Source: Foetidibacter luteolus (GTDB lineage: Bacteria > Bacteroidota > Bacteroidia > Chitinophagales > Chitinophagaceae). From it: a DNA stretch of 64,000 bases. The translations under genes and the position numbers were made by a program. The stretch is taken from positions 284,450 through 348,449 of the forward strand of contig NZ_VVIP01000059.1 of NCBI RefSeq assembly GCF_009650435.1, given 5' to 3'. Shown here piece after piece: positions 10,101 through 16,828 of this stretch (the stretch's first letter is position 1; each line of letters begins with the position of its first letter). Below the pieces are notes generated by a model. That model was not told where the DNA came from. It did not search any database and saw nothing but the letters and a program-made list of their open reading frames with translations.

Positions 10101-10478
10101 TGCGATGAAACTGCAAGCTGCTGGCTGGAAAACACCGGCACCGGAAAATTCGTAAAGCATGTATTGCCGGCAGAAGCACAGTTTGCACCGGTAAATGCCA
10201 TTATCTGTAAAGATTTGGATGGCGATGGTATTACAGATTTGTTGCTCGCCGGTAATGAGTACCAAACTGAAGTGATGACTGGCCGTTACGATGCCTCTTA
10301 CGGATGCTTTTTAAAAGGCAGCGGCGAGGGTGGCTTTACTTATTCTTCACCGGCAGATAATGGTTTTAGAGTTGATGGCGATGTAAAAGACATGGCTTCA
10401 CTTACCAACGCAAGAAATGAGCAACTGTTACTGGTTGCCATCAACAATAGCGGGCTTAAAGTGCTTAAAGTCAGGTAA
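7149..10478 (+). CDS. FG-GAP/VCBS repeat lipoprotein with ASPIC/UnbV domain
   Basis: The 1109-aa product begins with a lipoprotein signal (lipobox LLSC, Cys about residue 17). It carries many FG-GAP/VCBS calcium-binding blades with the signature DxNxDGxxD, for example DFNNDGLKDIF, DINLDGYDDIY, DYDRDGDLDMY, DIDNDGDLDLI and DVDNDGDLDF. These form two beta-propellers. The UnbV/ASPIC segment lies between them at about 540-600 (NARGIGAKVYVYDGG and the VKIVWPGDKIE strand). Proteins of this size and layout commonly sit next to SusC/SusD pairs in Bacteroidota. They are thought to be surface glycan-associated proteins, but no enzymatic role is established. Here it lies between two LacI regulators in the sugar locus. 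Confidence 0.85.
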   Translation: MKNLTAFVFAAVSLLSCKTGEEKLFTKLAPSQTGINFNNTIDESKFSKQALNEFAYMGGGVGIGDFNNDGLKDIFFCGNQASSRLYINKGHNSFEDITEKAGVSTTAWCTGVSIVDINLDGYDDIYVCNYGKGLTEAAANQLFINQGNLSFKEQAAAYGLADTSYSTQAAFVDYDRDGDLDMYLLNYRFNGPNANTIFPKDLSGRSPANDKLFRNDGISAGASNPVFTDVSMQAGIKEDGYGLGVSISDFNNDGWPDIYVSNDFLSNDVFWLNNKNGTFTNQLDAATKHQSYSSMGSDAADINNDLLTDFATLDMMPEDNERKKLTFSFMNYDRYETERSLGYSPEFMRNMLQLNNGNYRKGDTAIPFFSEIGQLAGMSETDWSWSVLLADFNSDGKKDIHITNGIGRDFINSDFIQFTKTINFNSSDEGEQRRLMNEKLKSLNHINLPNYLYLNDSNYHFKDISAEAGINEASLSTGAAYADIDNDGDLDLIINNINSQPFVFENNSIKGNPSASHYLAFNLHGDSLNARGIGAKVYVYDGGQKQLQEQQPVRGYLSTVDSKLIFGLGNNTVADSVKIVWPGDKIEVLKNVKADSVYNCYKNQALLLAVPPPKAAQALFTDVTGRDSISFQHKDVSYYDYASQRLLPQKYSQQGPYIATADVNKDGLQDFFIGGGFNFQGSVFLQNKDGSFTAKSLSEGNKMQEDIDCIFLDADSDGDEDLLVTGGDTRYADTSAWYQPRLYKNDGLGNFTLDALAVPDSVRTIAGCVAAGDYDSDGDLDIFIGGRVSKQYPLPPKSFILQNNKGVFKDVTEAVCPALRQPGMITAAAWADYDNDKKTDLVIAGEWMPVRFFKNQGGTLKEETVGLDNINGMWRSLAPADVDNDGDLDFVAGNLGLNCKYHVTAAEPMKLFAKDIDGNNSIDPVMFYYLKGKDGRKALFPAVNRDQLADQVPAVKRRFLEHKDYVNAGFDQLFNNKEGMLELYCDETASCWLENTGTGKFVKHVLPAEAQFAPVNAIICKDLDGDGITDLLLAGNEYQTEVMTGRYDASYGCFLKGSGEGGFTYSSPADNGFRVDGDVKDMASLTNARNEQLLLVAINNSGLKVLKVR

Positions 10479-10494
10479 ACATATTGTTGATTAC

Positions 10495-10506
10495 GCAACC
10501 GGTTCC
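10495..10506. promoter_or_regulatory. LacI-type operator-like site (variant 1)
   Basis: GCAACCGGTTCC is a near-palindrome sharing the GCAACCG half with the operators at 5725 and 12580. It lies 16 nt after the FG-GAP gene stop and upstream of the DoxX-like gene. Confidence 0.4.
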
Positions 10507-10563
10507 GCCTGGAACAATGCTAAATGTTGCAGCGCCCTGCACAGTACAGGTATACGTTGAAAA

Positions 10564-10575
10564 GATACCGGTTGC
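10564..10575. promoter_or_regulatory. LacI-type operator-like site (variant 2)
   Basis: GATACCGGTTGC contains the reverse complement of GCAACCGG. It lies 69 nt after variant 1 and about 130 nt before the DoxX-like start codon. Its TTG could serve as a -33 element for a weak CAACTTTG at 10592-10599, though the 17-nt spacer is short. Confidence 0.35.
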
Positions 10576-10704
10576 GATATAACGCGTAAAACAACTTTGT
10601 CGTAAAAGGTACCTCTGTTTGTCGTGGGCACACAGCAAACAGGGCTGTACTCTGGTCTAATTTTACTCTACAAAATCATTCAAACCACAGTAAAATTAGT
10701 CAAC

Positions 10705-11109
10705 ATGAAAAGTACAAGAATCACTTACTGGACAGCTACCATCATCATATTTTTGCTGGATGGCGTATTGCCTGCGTTAACCTCTCATACAGACATGGCC
10801 AGGCAAGGCATCAGCCACCTGGGCTACCCGGATTATTTCAGGGTATTGCTTACAGCTTTCAAAATTACCGGCGCTGTTATTTTGATAGTACCTGCCCTTA
10901 AAGGAAGGCTGAAAGAATGGGCTTACGCAGGTTTTACTTTCAACTTTCTTTGTGCCGCCATTTCTCATTGGGCCGTTGATGGCCTTGGAGGAGATACCCT
11001 TTTTCCGCTTGTAGCCCTGGGCATTTTGGCACTGTCTTATTTCTGTTATCATAAGCTACAGAATAAAGCGAAGGCTGCTACCTATAGCAATTTAGCGGTA
11101 CAGCATTAA
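10705..11109 (+). CDS. DoxX-like family small membrane protein
   Basis: The 134-aa product has four hydrophobic segments (about 8-24, 44-62, 72-90 and 98-118) and the DoxX-like pattern RQGISHLGYPDYFRVLL, KITGAVILIVP and LKEWAYAGFTF. The family is found in many Bacteroidota, and its biochemical role is not established. I chose ATG at 10705 rather than the GTG at 10624 because the upstream extension is not membrane-like and the family normally starts close to this Met. It lies inside the sugar locus behind two operator-like palindromes, so it may be co-regulated, or it may be an unrelated passenger. Confidence 0.8.
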   Translation: MKSTRITYWTATIIIFLLDGVLPALTSHTDMARQGISHLGYPDYFRVLLTAFKITGAVILIVPALKGRLKEWAYAGFTFNFLCAAISHWAVDGLGGDTLFPLVALGILALSYFCYHKLQNKAKAATYSNLAVQH

Positions 11110-11150
11110 GCATAATCAACTTACCCGCAGCAATATACCTGCCTGGTGGA

Positions 11151-11231
11151 AAAAGCTGCGCAGCGAATCCAACCGCACAAGAGTGCGACGCAACGTCGGC
11201 CTCATTCATGCGCTGAAGCCGGGCTCATAAT
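11151..11231 (+). repeat. Family B interspersed repeat, copy 2
   Basis: Reads AAAAGCTGCGCAGCGAATCC, then CACAAGAGTGCGACGCAA, then GAAGCCGGGCTCATAA. It lies between the convergent DoxX-like gene and the second lacI-type gene. Block order and length match the copies at 20285 and 55015. Confidence 0.7.
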
Positions 11232-11283
11232 TTCTCTTTAACATACTTGGGAAAATAACCAGGGAAATGGTAGTGGCCAGCCA

Positions 11284-12306
11284 CTACTTTTTTCTTAAGC
11301 TGGATGCCCTTATCAGCAACTCAGATTTCAATATAATTTTGTTGGTGGTGTGTATGCTGGCGGCGCCGGTTAAATGGTTAATCATATAAGTGGCAGCCAG
11401 TTCGCCCATTTGATGGGCCGGGTAATTAATGGTTGTAATGTTGGGTTCGGCAATTCTTGAAACGGGGTCGTTGTTAAATCCTGCAACGGCCATATCGTTG
11501 GGTATTAAAAAGCCATTCTGTTGCAATACGTGCATGCAAGTGGCGGCACATATATCGTTGGCAACAAAAATGCCGTCTGGTTTTTGCGGCATGGCCATAA
11601 TTTTTTCAGCGGCATCTGCACCTGCCTTTTCACTCAGGTCAGTTTCCAGCAATAAATCGTTTGTCCATGGCAGCCCGGCCTCGGCAAGGGCTTGTTTATA
11701 ACCATTAAAACGCTCGCTGTACACATTGCGTTTAAGGTTGCCTGTAATGTGCATAATGCGCCTGCAGCCCTGTTCTGCCAGGTGTTTGGTAATGTCGCAG
11801 GCATTTCTGAAATTATCAATAACAATGCTGGCTATGTCGCCGCCATCAAATACGCGGTCAAAAAAAATAACGGGTATGCCTTTGCCGGCGAATTTTTCAA
11901 AATGCTCGAAAGAATCCGTGTCGTATGCCAATGATACTATCAGGCCGTCCACCCTGTTTTCAAACATGGTTTTGGCATTCATGATTTCTTTGGCGCCAGA
12001 TTCCATTGACTGGCTGATAATGATATTATAACCTGCGTCGCTGGCTATTTTTTCCATAGCGGCCAGGGCTGTCGAAACAAAATGGCTGTTAAGGCGTGGC
12101 ACAATAACGCCCAGTGTATTGGTTTTACGGCGCCGCAGGTTGCTGGCAAACTGGTTGGAGCGGTAGCCCATCTCTTCCGCCTTGGTAATAACTCTTCTCT
12201 TGGTATTTGCGTTAATGGCCCGGTGATCTTGCAGTGCCCTGCTTACGGTAGCGGCAGAAACGCTAAGTTCCTTTGCAATGTCGTAAATCGTTATTTCTTT
12301 TGCCAT
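11284..12306 (-). CDS. LacI/PurR family transcriptional regulator (copy 2)
   Basis: The 340-aa product has an N-terminal LacI helix-turn-helix (ITIYDIAKELSVSAATVSRA) and a sensor domain with the same landmarks as copy 1 (TNTLGVIVPRLNSHF, VIFFDRVFDGG, DGIFVANDICAATCM, TTINYPAHQMG). The two proteins align end to end without large gaps, so they are paralogs. Their recognition helices (SPSTVSRALKNH versus SAATVSRALQDH) are similar enough to share operators. A GCAATCGGTTAC palindrome lies 40 bp upstream of its start, which suggests autoregulation. It is divergent from the GH43 gene, whose upstream region carries the canonical operator. Confidence 0.94.
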   Translation of the reverse strand: MAKEITIYDIAKELSVSAATVSRALQDHRAINANTKRRVITKAEEMGYRSNQFASNLRRRKTNTLGVIVPRLNSHFVSTALAAMEKIASDAGYNIIISQSMESGAKEIMNAKTMFENRVDGLIVSLAYDTDSFEHFEKFAGKGIPVIFFDRVFDGGDIASIVIDNFRNACDITKHLAEQGCRRIMHITGNLKRNVYSERFNGYKQALAEAGLPWTNDLLLETDLSEKAGADAAEKIMAMPQKPDGIFVANDICAATCMHVLQQNGFLIPNDMAVAGFNNDPVSRIAEPNITTINYPAHQMGELAATYMINHLTGAASIHTTNKIILKSELLIRASSLRKK

Positions 12307-12345
12307 CCGTAGTAGTTATTTTTCGCCTGGGTTAAAAATAGTTTT

Positions 12346-12364
12346 GCAATCGGTTACAAATTAA
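12346..12364 (-). promoter_or_regulatory. Operator and candidate -7 element of the second lacI-type gene
   Basis: On the minus strand TTAATTTG (12357-12364) resembles TAnnTTTG. It runs directly into the palindrome GTAACCGATTGC (12346-12357). The regulator copy-1 promoter has the same arrangement, with the operator placed right after the -7 element. Confidence 0.5.
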
Positions 12365-12421
12365 AAATAGTTATCTACATTAGCATGGCTATAATAATAT
12401 ATAGCGGCAGATAAGAAAAAT

Positions 12422-12510
12422 TTTTATGGGCCCGGCAGGAAGAACTACTATGAGGCTTTGCTTGCGTCGCACTCTTGTACTGGCAGATGTTCTACGCAGC
12501 TTTTCCCGCA
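12422..12510 (-). repeat. Family B interspersed repeat, copy 3
   Basis: On the minus strand this reads AAAAGCTGCGTAGAACATC, then GTACAAGAGTGCGACGCAA, ending GCCGGGCCCATAAAAA. It sits between the divergent second lacI-type gene and the GH43 gene. Confidence 0.7.
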
Positions 12511-12579
12511 GGGTAGCAGGCAGTAATGTTGCCGGACGGTTGGCATAACAAATGTTGTGCTTTTTTTAAACATTGCTCC

Positions 12580-12591
12580 GCAACCGATTGC
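12580..12591. promoter_or_regulatory. LacI-type operator upstream of the GH43 gene
   Basis: GCAACCGATTGC is identical to the copy at 5725. It lies 189 bp before the GH43 start codon. I could not place a convincing -7 element next to it. Confidence 0.55.
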
Positions 12592-12779
12592 GTTTTTTAA
12601 TTGCTGCCGGCATTCAATCAACAAAATTATCAAATGAACAACCTGTTCATCCGCTTGTCATACTGCTTGTTGCCGCTACAAAAAATAGCAGGCGCAAAAC
12701 CAGGGCATTACCCGTTAAAGCAACTGCCTTATTCTACTTCACGCAGCCTCATTTCATTCATCATAATAAACATTGTTAC

Positions 12780-13877
12780 ATGCAAACAAAAACAAAGTAT
12801 GCGCTAATCCTTCTCGCATGCTCCAGTTCGTTTATAACAGGTTGTGGCGGCAGCGCAGAAACTAAAAATGATGCGGAGGACAGCGTTACCGCTGCTACAG
12901 CACCAAAGAAAGAATATTTGTCGCAGCCGCTGGTCTCTCATATTTATACTGCAGACCCTTCTGCTCACGTATTTAATGGGCGCATCTACATCTATCCTTC
13001 TCACGATACCGCCACGGGTACGCCGGAAAACGACAATGGCGACCATTTTAACATGATGGACTATCACATCCTTTCAATGGATTCGGTAGGTGGCAATGTA
13101 ACTGACCATGGAGTGGCGCTGGATATTAAAAACATCCCCTGGGCCGGCCGCCAGTTATGGGCGCCGGATGCCGCTTTTGCCAACAATACTTACTACCTGT
13201 ATTTCCCGGTAAAAGATAAGCAGGATGTATTCCATATTGGCGTAGCTACCGGCAGCAAGCCGGAAGGGCCTTTTGTGGCGGAGAAAGAACCCATCAAAGG
13301 CAGCTACAGTATAGACCCCTGCGTGTTTAAGGACGATGACGGCGCCTTCTATATGTACTTTGGTGGAATATGGGGTGGCCAGTTGCAACGCTGGGACAAC
13401 AATAAGTATGATTCAGCAGGAAAACTTAAGCAAGCCGGTGAACAGGCCATATTACCACGTGTGGCAAAGCTTGATAAAAGCATGAAACAGTATGACGGGC
13501 AAGTGAAAGAGATAAAAATAGTTGACAAAGATGGCCGGTTGTTTACCGAAAAAGACAATGATAAACGCTTCTTTGAAGCTGCCTGGATGCACAAATACAA
13601 CGGTAAATACTATTTATCATATTCCACCGGGGATACGCACAATATTTGCTATGCCACTGGTACCAGTCCTTACGGCCCCTTTACTTACCAGGGTGTACTT
13701 TTGAAACCGGTGGATGGGTGGACAAATCATCAGTCAATCGTGGAGTTTAACGGAAAATGGTATTTGTTTTATCATGATGTGCAGCTAAGTGGAAAGACAC
13801 ATTTGCGCAACGTAAAAGTAACAGAGCTTAAGTACAATGATGACGGCAGTATACAAACAATAGATCCATATAAGTAG
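12780..13877 (+). CDS. Glycoside hydrolase family 43 lipoprotein
   Basis: The 365-aa product has a lipoprotein signal (lipobox ITGC, Cys about residue 22) and a five-bladed GH43 propeller. The three acidic residues expected for the family are visible: Asp59 in ADPSAHVFNGRIYIYPSHD, an Asp near 178 in SIDPCVFKDDDGAFYMYFGG, and Glu near 266 in RFFEAAWMHKYNGKYYLSYS. GH43 enzymes are inverting beta-xylosidases or alpha-L-arabinofuranosidases; which one cannot be told here. The family fold starts right after the signal, so ATG at 12780 is preferred over an in-frame upstream TTG/ATG extension without features. It is probably co-transcribed with the downstream esterase and exported to the cell surface or periplasm. 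Confidence 0.9.
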   Translation: MQTKTKYALILLACSSSFITGCGGSAETKNDAEDSVTAATAPKKEYLSQPLVSHIYTADPSAHVFNGRIYIYPSHDTATGTPENDNGDHFNMMDYHILSMDSVGGNVTDHGVALDIKNIPWAGRQLWAPDAAFANNTYYLYFPVKDKQDVFHIGVATGSKPEGPFVAEKEPIKGSYSIDPCVFKDDDGAFYMYFGGIWGGQLQRWDNNKYDSAGKLKQAGEQAILPRVAKLDKSMKQYDGQVKEIKIVDKDGRLFTEKDNDKRFFEAAWMHKYNGKYYLSYSTGDTHNICYATGTSPYGPFTYQGVLLKPVDGWTNHQSIVEFNGKWYLFYHDVQLSGKTHLRNVKVTELKYNDDGSIQTIDPYK

Positions 13878-13962
13878 GGACGCGGTTGTCGAACATTTTT
13901 AAGAGATGCCCCCCGGCTCGTAACATAGCAAAGTGCAATCATCATTAAATAACGTTTCTGGC

Positions 13963-15918
13963 ATGCTTAACAGGTTCTTTTTTTTGCTTGTAACTTTTAC
14001 CTTTTGTATTTATGAAAGTTACAGCCAGTTAAAGTTGCCCAGGCTTGTACGGGATAGCATGGTACTGCAACGGGATGTTGATATAAAACTTTGGGGCTGG
14101 GCCGGTAAGGGGCAAAGAGTAAACCTGCAGTTTAACAAAAAACGTTACCAGGCAAAAGCAGGCGAGGATGGTAAGTGGACAATAATGATACCCGCCATGA
14201 AAGCAGGCGGCCCCTACGAGATAACCATTACCGCAGGAAATTCCATTACCCTGCATGATATACTGGTTGGCGATGTGTGGCTGTGCTCCGGGCAGTCGAA
14301 TATGGTGCTGCCTATGGAGCGTGTAAAAGAAAAATACCCTGAAGAAATTGCACAGGCCAGCTATCCGCAGGTGCGCCAGTTTTTTGTACCCATGCTTACC
14401 AATTTGGTAGAACGGGAAGAAGATTTACCAACCGGCTATTGGAAGAGTGCAACAGGGAAGGATGTGCTGCAATTTTCGGCCACCGCTTACTTTTTCGCTA
14501 AAAATATATATGACAAATACCATGTGCCCATCGGTCTTATCAATGCCAGCGTGGGTGGTACCCCTATCGAGGCATGGATGAGTGAAGAAACATTGCGGCA
14601 GTTTCCGCCGCAGTACAGCAGGTTGCAGCAAAATAAAGATACTGCCGCTATCGGCGATAATAACCGTAAAGCTGCCGCTTATACTGCCGCCCTGGGAAAA
14701 AAGCAACAGGAAAACGATGAAGGCCTTACCGCTGCCACACCCTGGTACGATAGCGCTTACCAACCCAAAGGCTGGCGGTCTATAAATATACCTGGCTATT
14801 GGGAAGACCAGGGCCTTAAGGACCTGGATGGTATTGTTTGGTACAGGAAGGTTGTTGATATTCCTGCTTCTTTTACGGGCGAGCCTGCTAAGCTGATGAT
14901 GGGCCGCATTGTTGACGCTGACCATATTTACATAAACGGCCAGCTTGCGGGCAATATTACCTACCAATACCCCCCGAGAAGGTATGATCTGAAGCCGGGT
15001 ACGTTGAAGCCAGGAAAAAATATTATCACCATACGGGTAGTAAACTACCAGGGCAAGGGTGGCTTTGTGCCGGACAAACCTTATTACCTAACGGATAGTA
15101 AAGACACAATAGACCTCAAAGGCGGATGGCAGTATAAAGTGGGGGAGGTGTTTGATGCGCCTGCCAATCCCGTTAATGCCATATCCCTGCAAAACCAGCC
15201 GGCTGCTTTGTTTAACGCGATGCTGGCGCCGCTGGTTGGCTATTCCATCAAAGGCATGTTGTGGTACCAAGGCGAATCTAATGCCGGTAACCCCGGTGAT
15301 TATGAACGGTTGCTGCCGGCATTGATCAACGACTGGCGTTGCCAGTGGCAACAACCACAGCTACCTTTTCTGTATGTGCAGCTCCCCAACTTTATGGACA
15401 GGCAGTTTACACCCACTGAAAGTAATTGGGCCATTATGCGTTCCGCGCAGTTAAAAGCCTTGTCTGTTGCTAACACCGGTATGGCCGTTACCATTGACCT
15501 TGGTGAATGGAACGACATTCACCCCTTGAACAAAAAAGATATCGGCTACCGGCTTGCATTGGCAGCACAGAAAGTGGCCTATCATGAAAACGGCCTGGTT
15601 TACTCAGGCCCGGTTTACCAGTCATGTGTAGCGGAAGGAACTTCCATAGTGCTCACATTCACCCATACAGGCAGCGGGCTGGTAAGCAATGATGGAGGAC
15701 CGTTGCAGCAGTTTGCCATTGCAGGGGCTGATAAAAAATTTTATTGGGCAAAAGCCACGATAAAAAACGAGAAGGTAATGGTTTGGAACGATGCTGTACC
15801 CGCCCCCCGTTATGTGCGTTATGCCTGGGCTGATAACCCTGCCGGCGCCAACCTGTATAACCGGGAAGGCTTGCCGGCATCACCGTTTGAGTGTACTGTA
15901 ACCCCAACTGAAAAATAG
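13963..15918 (+). CDS. Sialate O-acetylesterase-type (SASA/SGNH) carbohydrate esterase
   Basis: The product is about 651 aa, starting with a signal peptide (LLVTFTFCIYESYSQ). It has the SGNH/SASA motif GDVWLCSGQSNM with Ser112 as likely nucleophile and WYQGESNAGNP in a conserved block. His520 in EWNDIHPLNKKDIG is the likely catalytic His. A jelly-roll carbohydrate-binding insert lies at about 265-375 (IVWYRKVVDIPASF, HIYINGQLAGN), as in many Bacteroidota members. These enzymes remove O-acetyl groups from sialic acids or from plant glycans; next to GH43 and SusCD, a plant glycan is more likely. ATG at 13963 is preferred to GTG at 13933 because it leaves a standard signal peptide. It follows the GH43 gene after 85 nt. 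Confidence 0.87.
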   Translation: MLNRFFFLLVTFTFCIYESYSQLKLPRLVRDSMVLQRDVDIKLWGWAGKGQRVNLQFNKKRYQAKAGEDGKWTIMIPAMKAGGPYEITITAGNSITLHDILVGDVWLCSGQSNMVLPMERVKEKYPEEIAQASYPQVRQFFVPMLTNLVEREEDLPTGYWKSATGKDVLQFSATAYFFAKNIYDKYHVPIGLINASVGGTPIEAWMSEETLRQFPPQYSRLQQNKDTAAIGDNNRKAAAYTAALGKKQQENDEGLTAATPWYDSAYQPKGWRSINIPGYWEDQGLKDLDGIVWYRKVVDIPASFTGEPAKLMMGRIVDADHIYINGQLAGNITYQYPPRRYDLKPGTLKPGKNIITIRVVNYQGKGGFVPDKPYYLTDSKDTIDLKGGWQYKVGEVFDAPANPVNAISLQNQPAALFNAMLAPLVGYSIKGMLWYQGESNAGNPGDYERLLPALINDWRCQWQQPQLPFLYVQLPNFMDRQFTPTESNWAIMRSAQLKALSVANTGMAVTIDLGEWNDIHPLNKKDIGYRLALAAQKVAYHENGLVYSGPVYQSCVAEGTSIVLTFTHTGSGLVSNDGGPLQQFAIAGADKKFYWAKATIKNEKVMVWNDAVPAPRYVRYAWADNPAGANLYNREGLPASPFECTVTPTEK

Positions 15919-16223
15919 CTGGCTGTTATAGAAAGAAACCTTCTGCGTTCTATCATACGTTGTTTATACTGGTATCGCTGGTAAGCTTTGGCTTGCCGGG
16001 CAGGTCGCAAACAGAAATACCTAAACTTATAGCTAAAAACAAACCCGTTCAATTGCTGTTGGATGGCAAACCCTTCCTGGTATTGGGTGGCGAGCTGTGT
16101 AACCGCCATCTGTCCTATGCCACAGAAGCACGGAAAAGAACAGGGCGAAAGCAAACACAATCATTCTATATACCAACACCGGCCCGCACAAAGGGAAAAA
16201 AATTATTTACCCTTGTGCAATGA
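15912..16223 (+). pseudogene. Truncated GH35/DUF5597-type beta-galactosidase remnant
   Basis: Directly overlapping the esterase stop, a frame encodes a signal-like segment (TLFILVSLVSFGLPGRSQ) followed by IPKLIAKNKPVQLLLDGKPF and LVLGGELCN. This is the typical opening of the GH35/DUF5597 beta-galactosidases of Bacteroidota, which continue for about 500 further residues. Here the similarity stops after LGGELCN at about 16103. The rest of the frame (NRHLSYATEARKRTG) resembles nothing I know and ends at 16223. There is also no ATG start. I read it as the leftover 5' end of a deleted gene that once completed the operon. Confidence 0.6.
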
Positions 16224-16264
16224 ATTTGCATAAACTCCGGTCATATACCACGTAGCTACGTTGC

Positions 16265-16828
16265 ATGCACGAAAAACAACTGATAAAGGAATGTATTAAC
16301 GGTAACCGGAATGCCCAGCGCCTGCTGTATGAACAATACGCAGACAATATGCTGGGGGTTTGTTACCGGTACACCAAAAGCCTGGAAGACGCGGAAGATA
16401 TACTGCAGGAAGGTTTTATTAAAGTGTTTACCCGGCTGGACCAGTTTAAGTACCAGGGCGACCTGGGTGCATGGATCAGAAGGATTATGGTTAATACCTC
16501 CATTACTTACCTTACCAAACACAACCGTTACAAAAGAGAGCTGCATATAGAAGATATTCATGTGCACCCGGTAAGCTATGAAACGCCGGAACTGCATGTA
16601 GATACCAAACAACTGGTGGAAGTGATCCGGGAATTGCCGGTGGCCTATCAAACCGTTTTTAACCTTGTAGCAGTAGAAGGCTTTAGCCACGTGGAAATAG
16701 CAAAAATGCTTAACGCCAAGGAAAATACTATTAGAAGCCAGTACAGCAGGGCAAGGATGCTGCTGATACAGGCCTTGCACAAAATTTCTGACAAGCCCGA
16801 AAAGCAAAATTATGCCGGGAGAATTTGA
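16265..16828 (+). CDS. RNA polymerase sigma factor, ECF (sigma-70 family)
   Basis: The 187-aa product has region 2 (about 25-90: YADNMLGVCYRYTKSLEDAE, DILQEGFIKVFTRLDQF, GDLGAWIRRIMVNTSI). It also has region 4 (about 120-172: LPVAYQTVFNLVAVEGFSHV, EIAKMLNAKENTIRSQYSRA), the helix-turn-helix that reads the -35 element. The length is normal for an ECF sigma. The ATG at 16265 follows the GH35 remnant by 41 nt. It overlaps the next gene by 17 nt, so the two are translationally coupled, the usual arrangement for a sigma factor and its anti-sigma factor. Confidence 0.94.
   Translation: MHEKQLIKECINGNRNAQRLLYEQYADNMLGVCYRYTKSLEDAEDILQEGFIKVFTRLDQFKYQGDLGAWIRRIMVNTSITYLTKHNRYKRELHIEDIHVHPVSYETPELHVDTKQLVEVIRELPVAYQTVFNLVAVEGFSHVEIAKMLNAKENTIRSQYSRARMLLIQALHKISDKPEKQNYAGRI

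Noticed and set aside
7149..10478. Large FG-GAP protein as an adhesin or toxin
   Set aside because: The VCBS label invites this, but the UnbV/ASPIC segment, lipobox and position beside SusCD match the common sugar-locus type.
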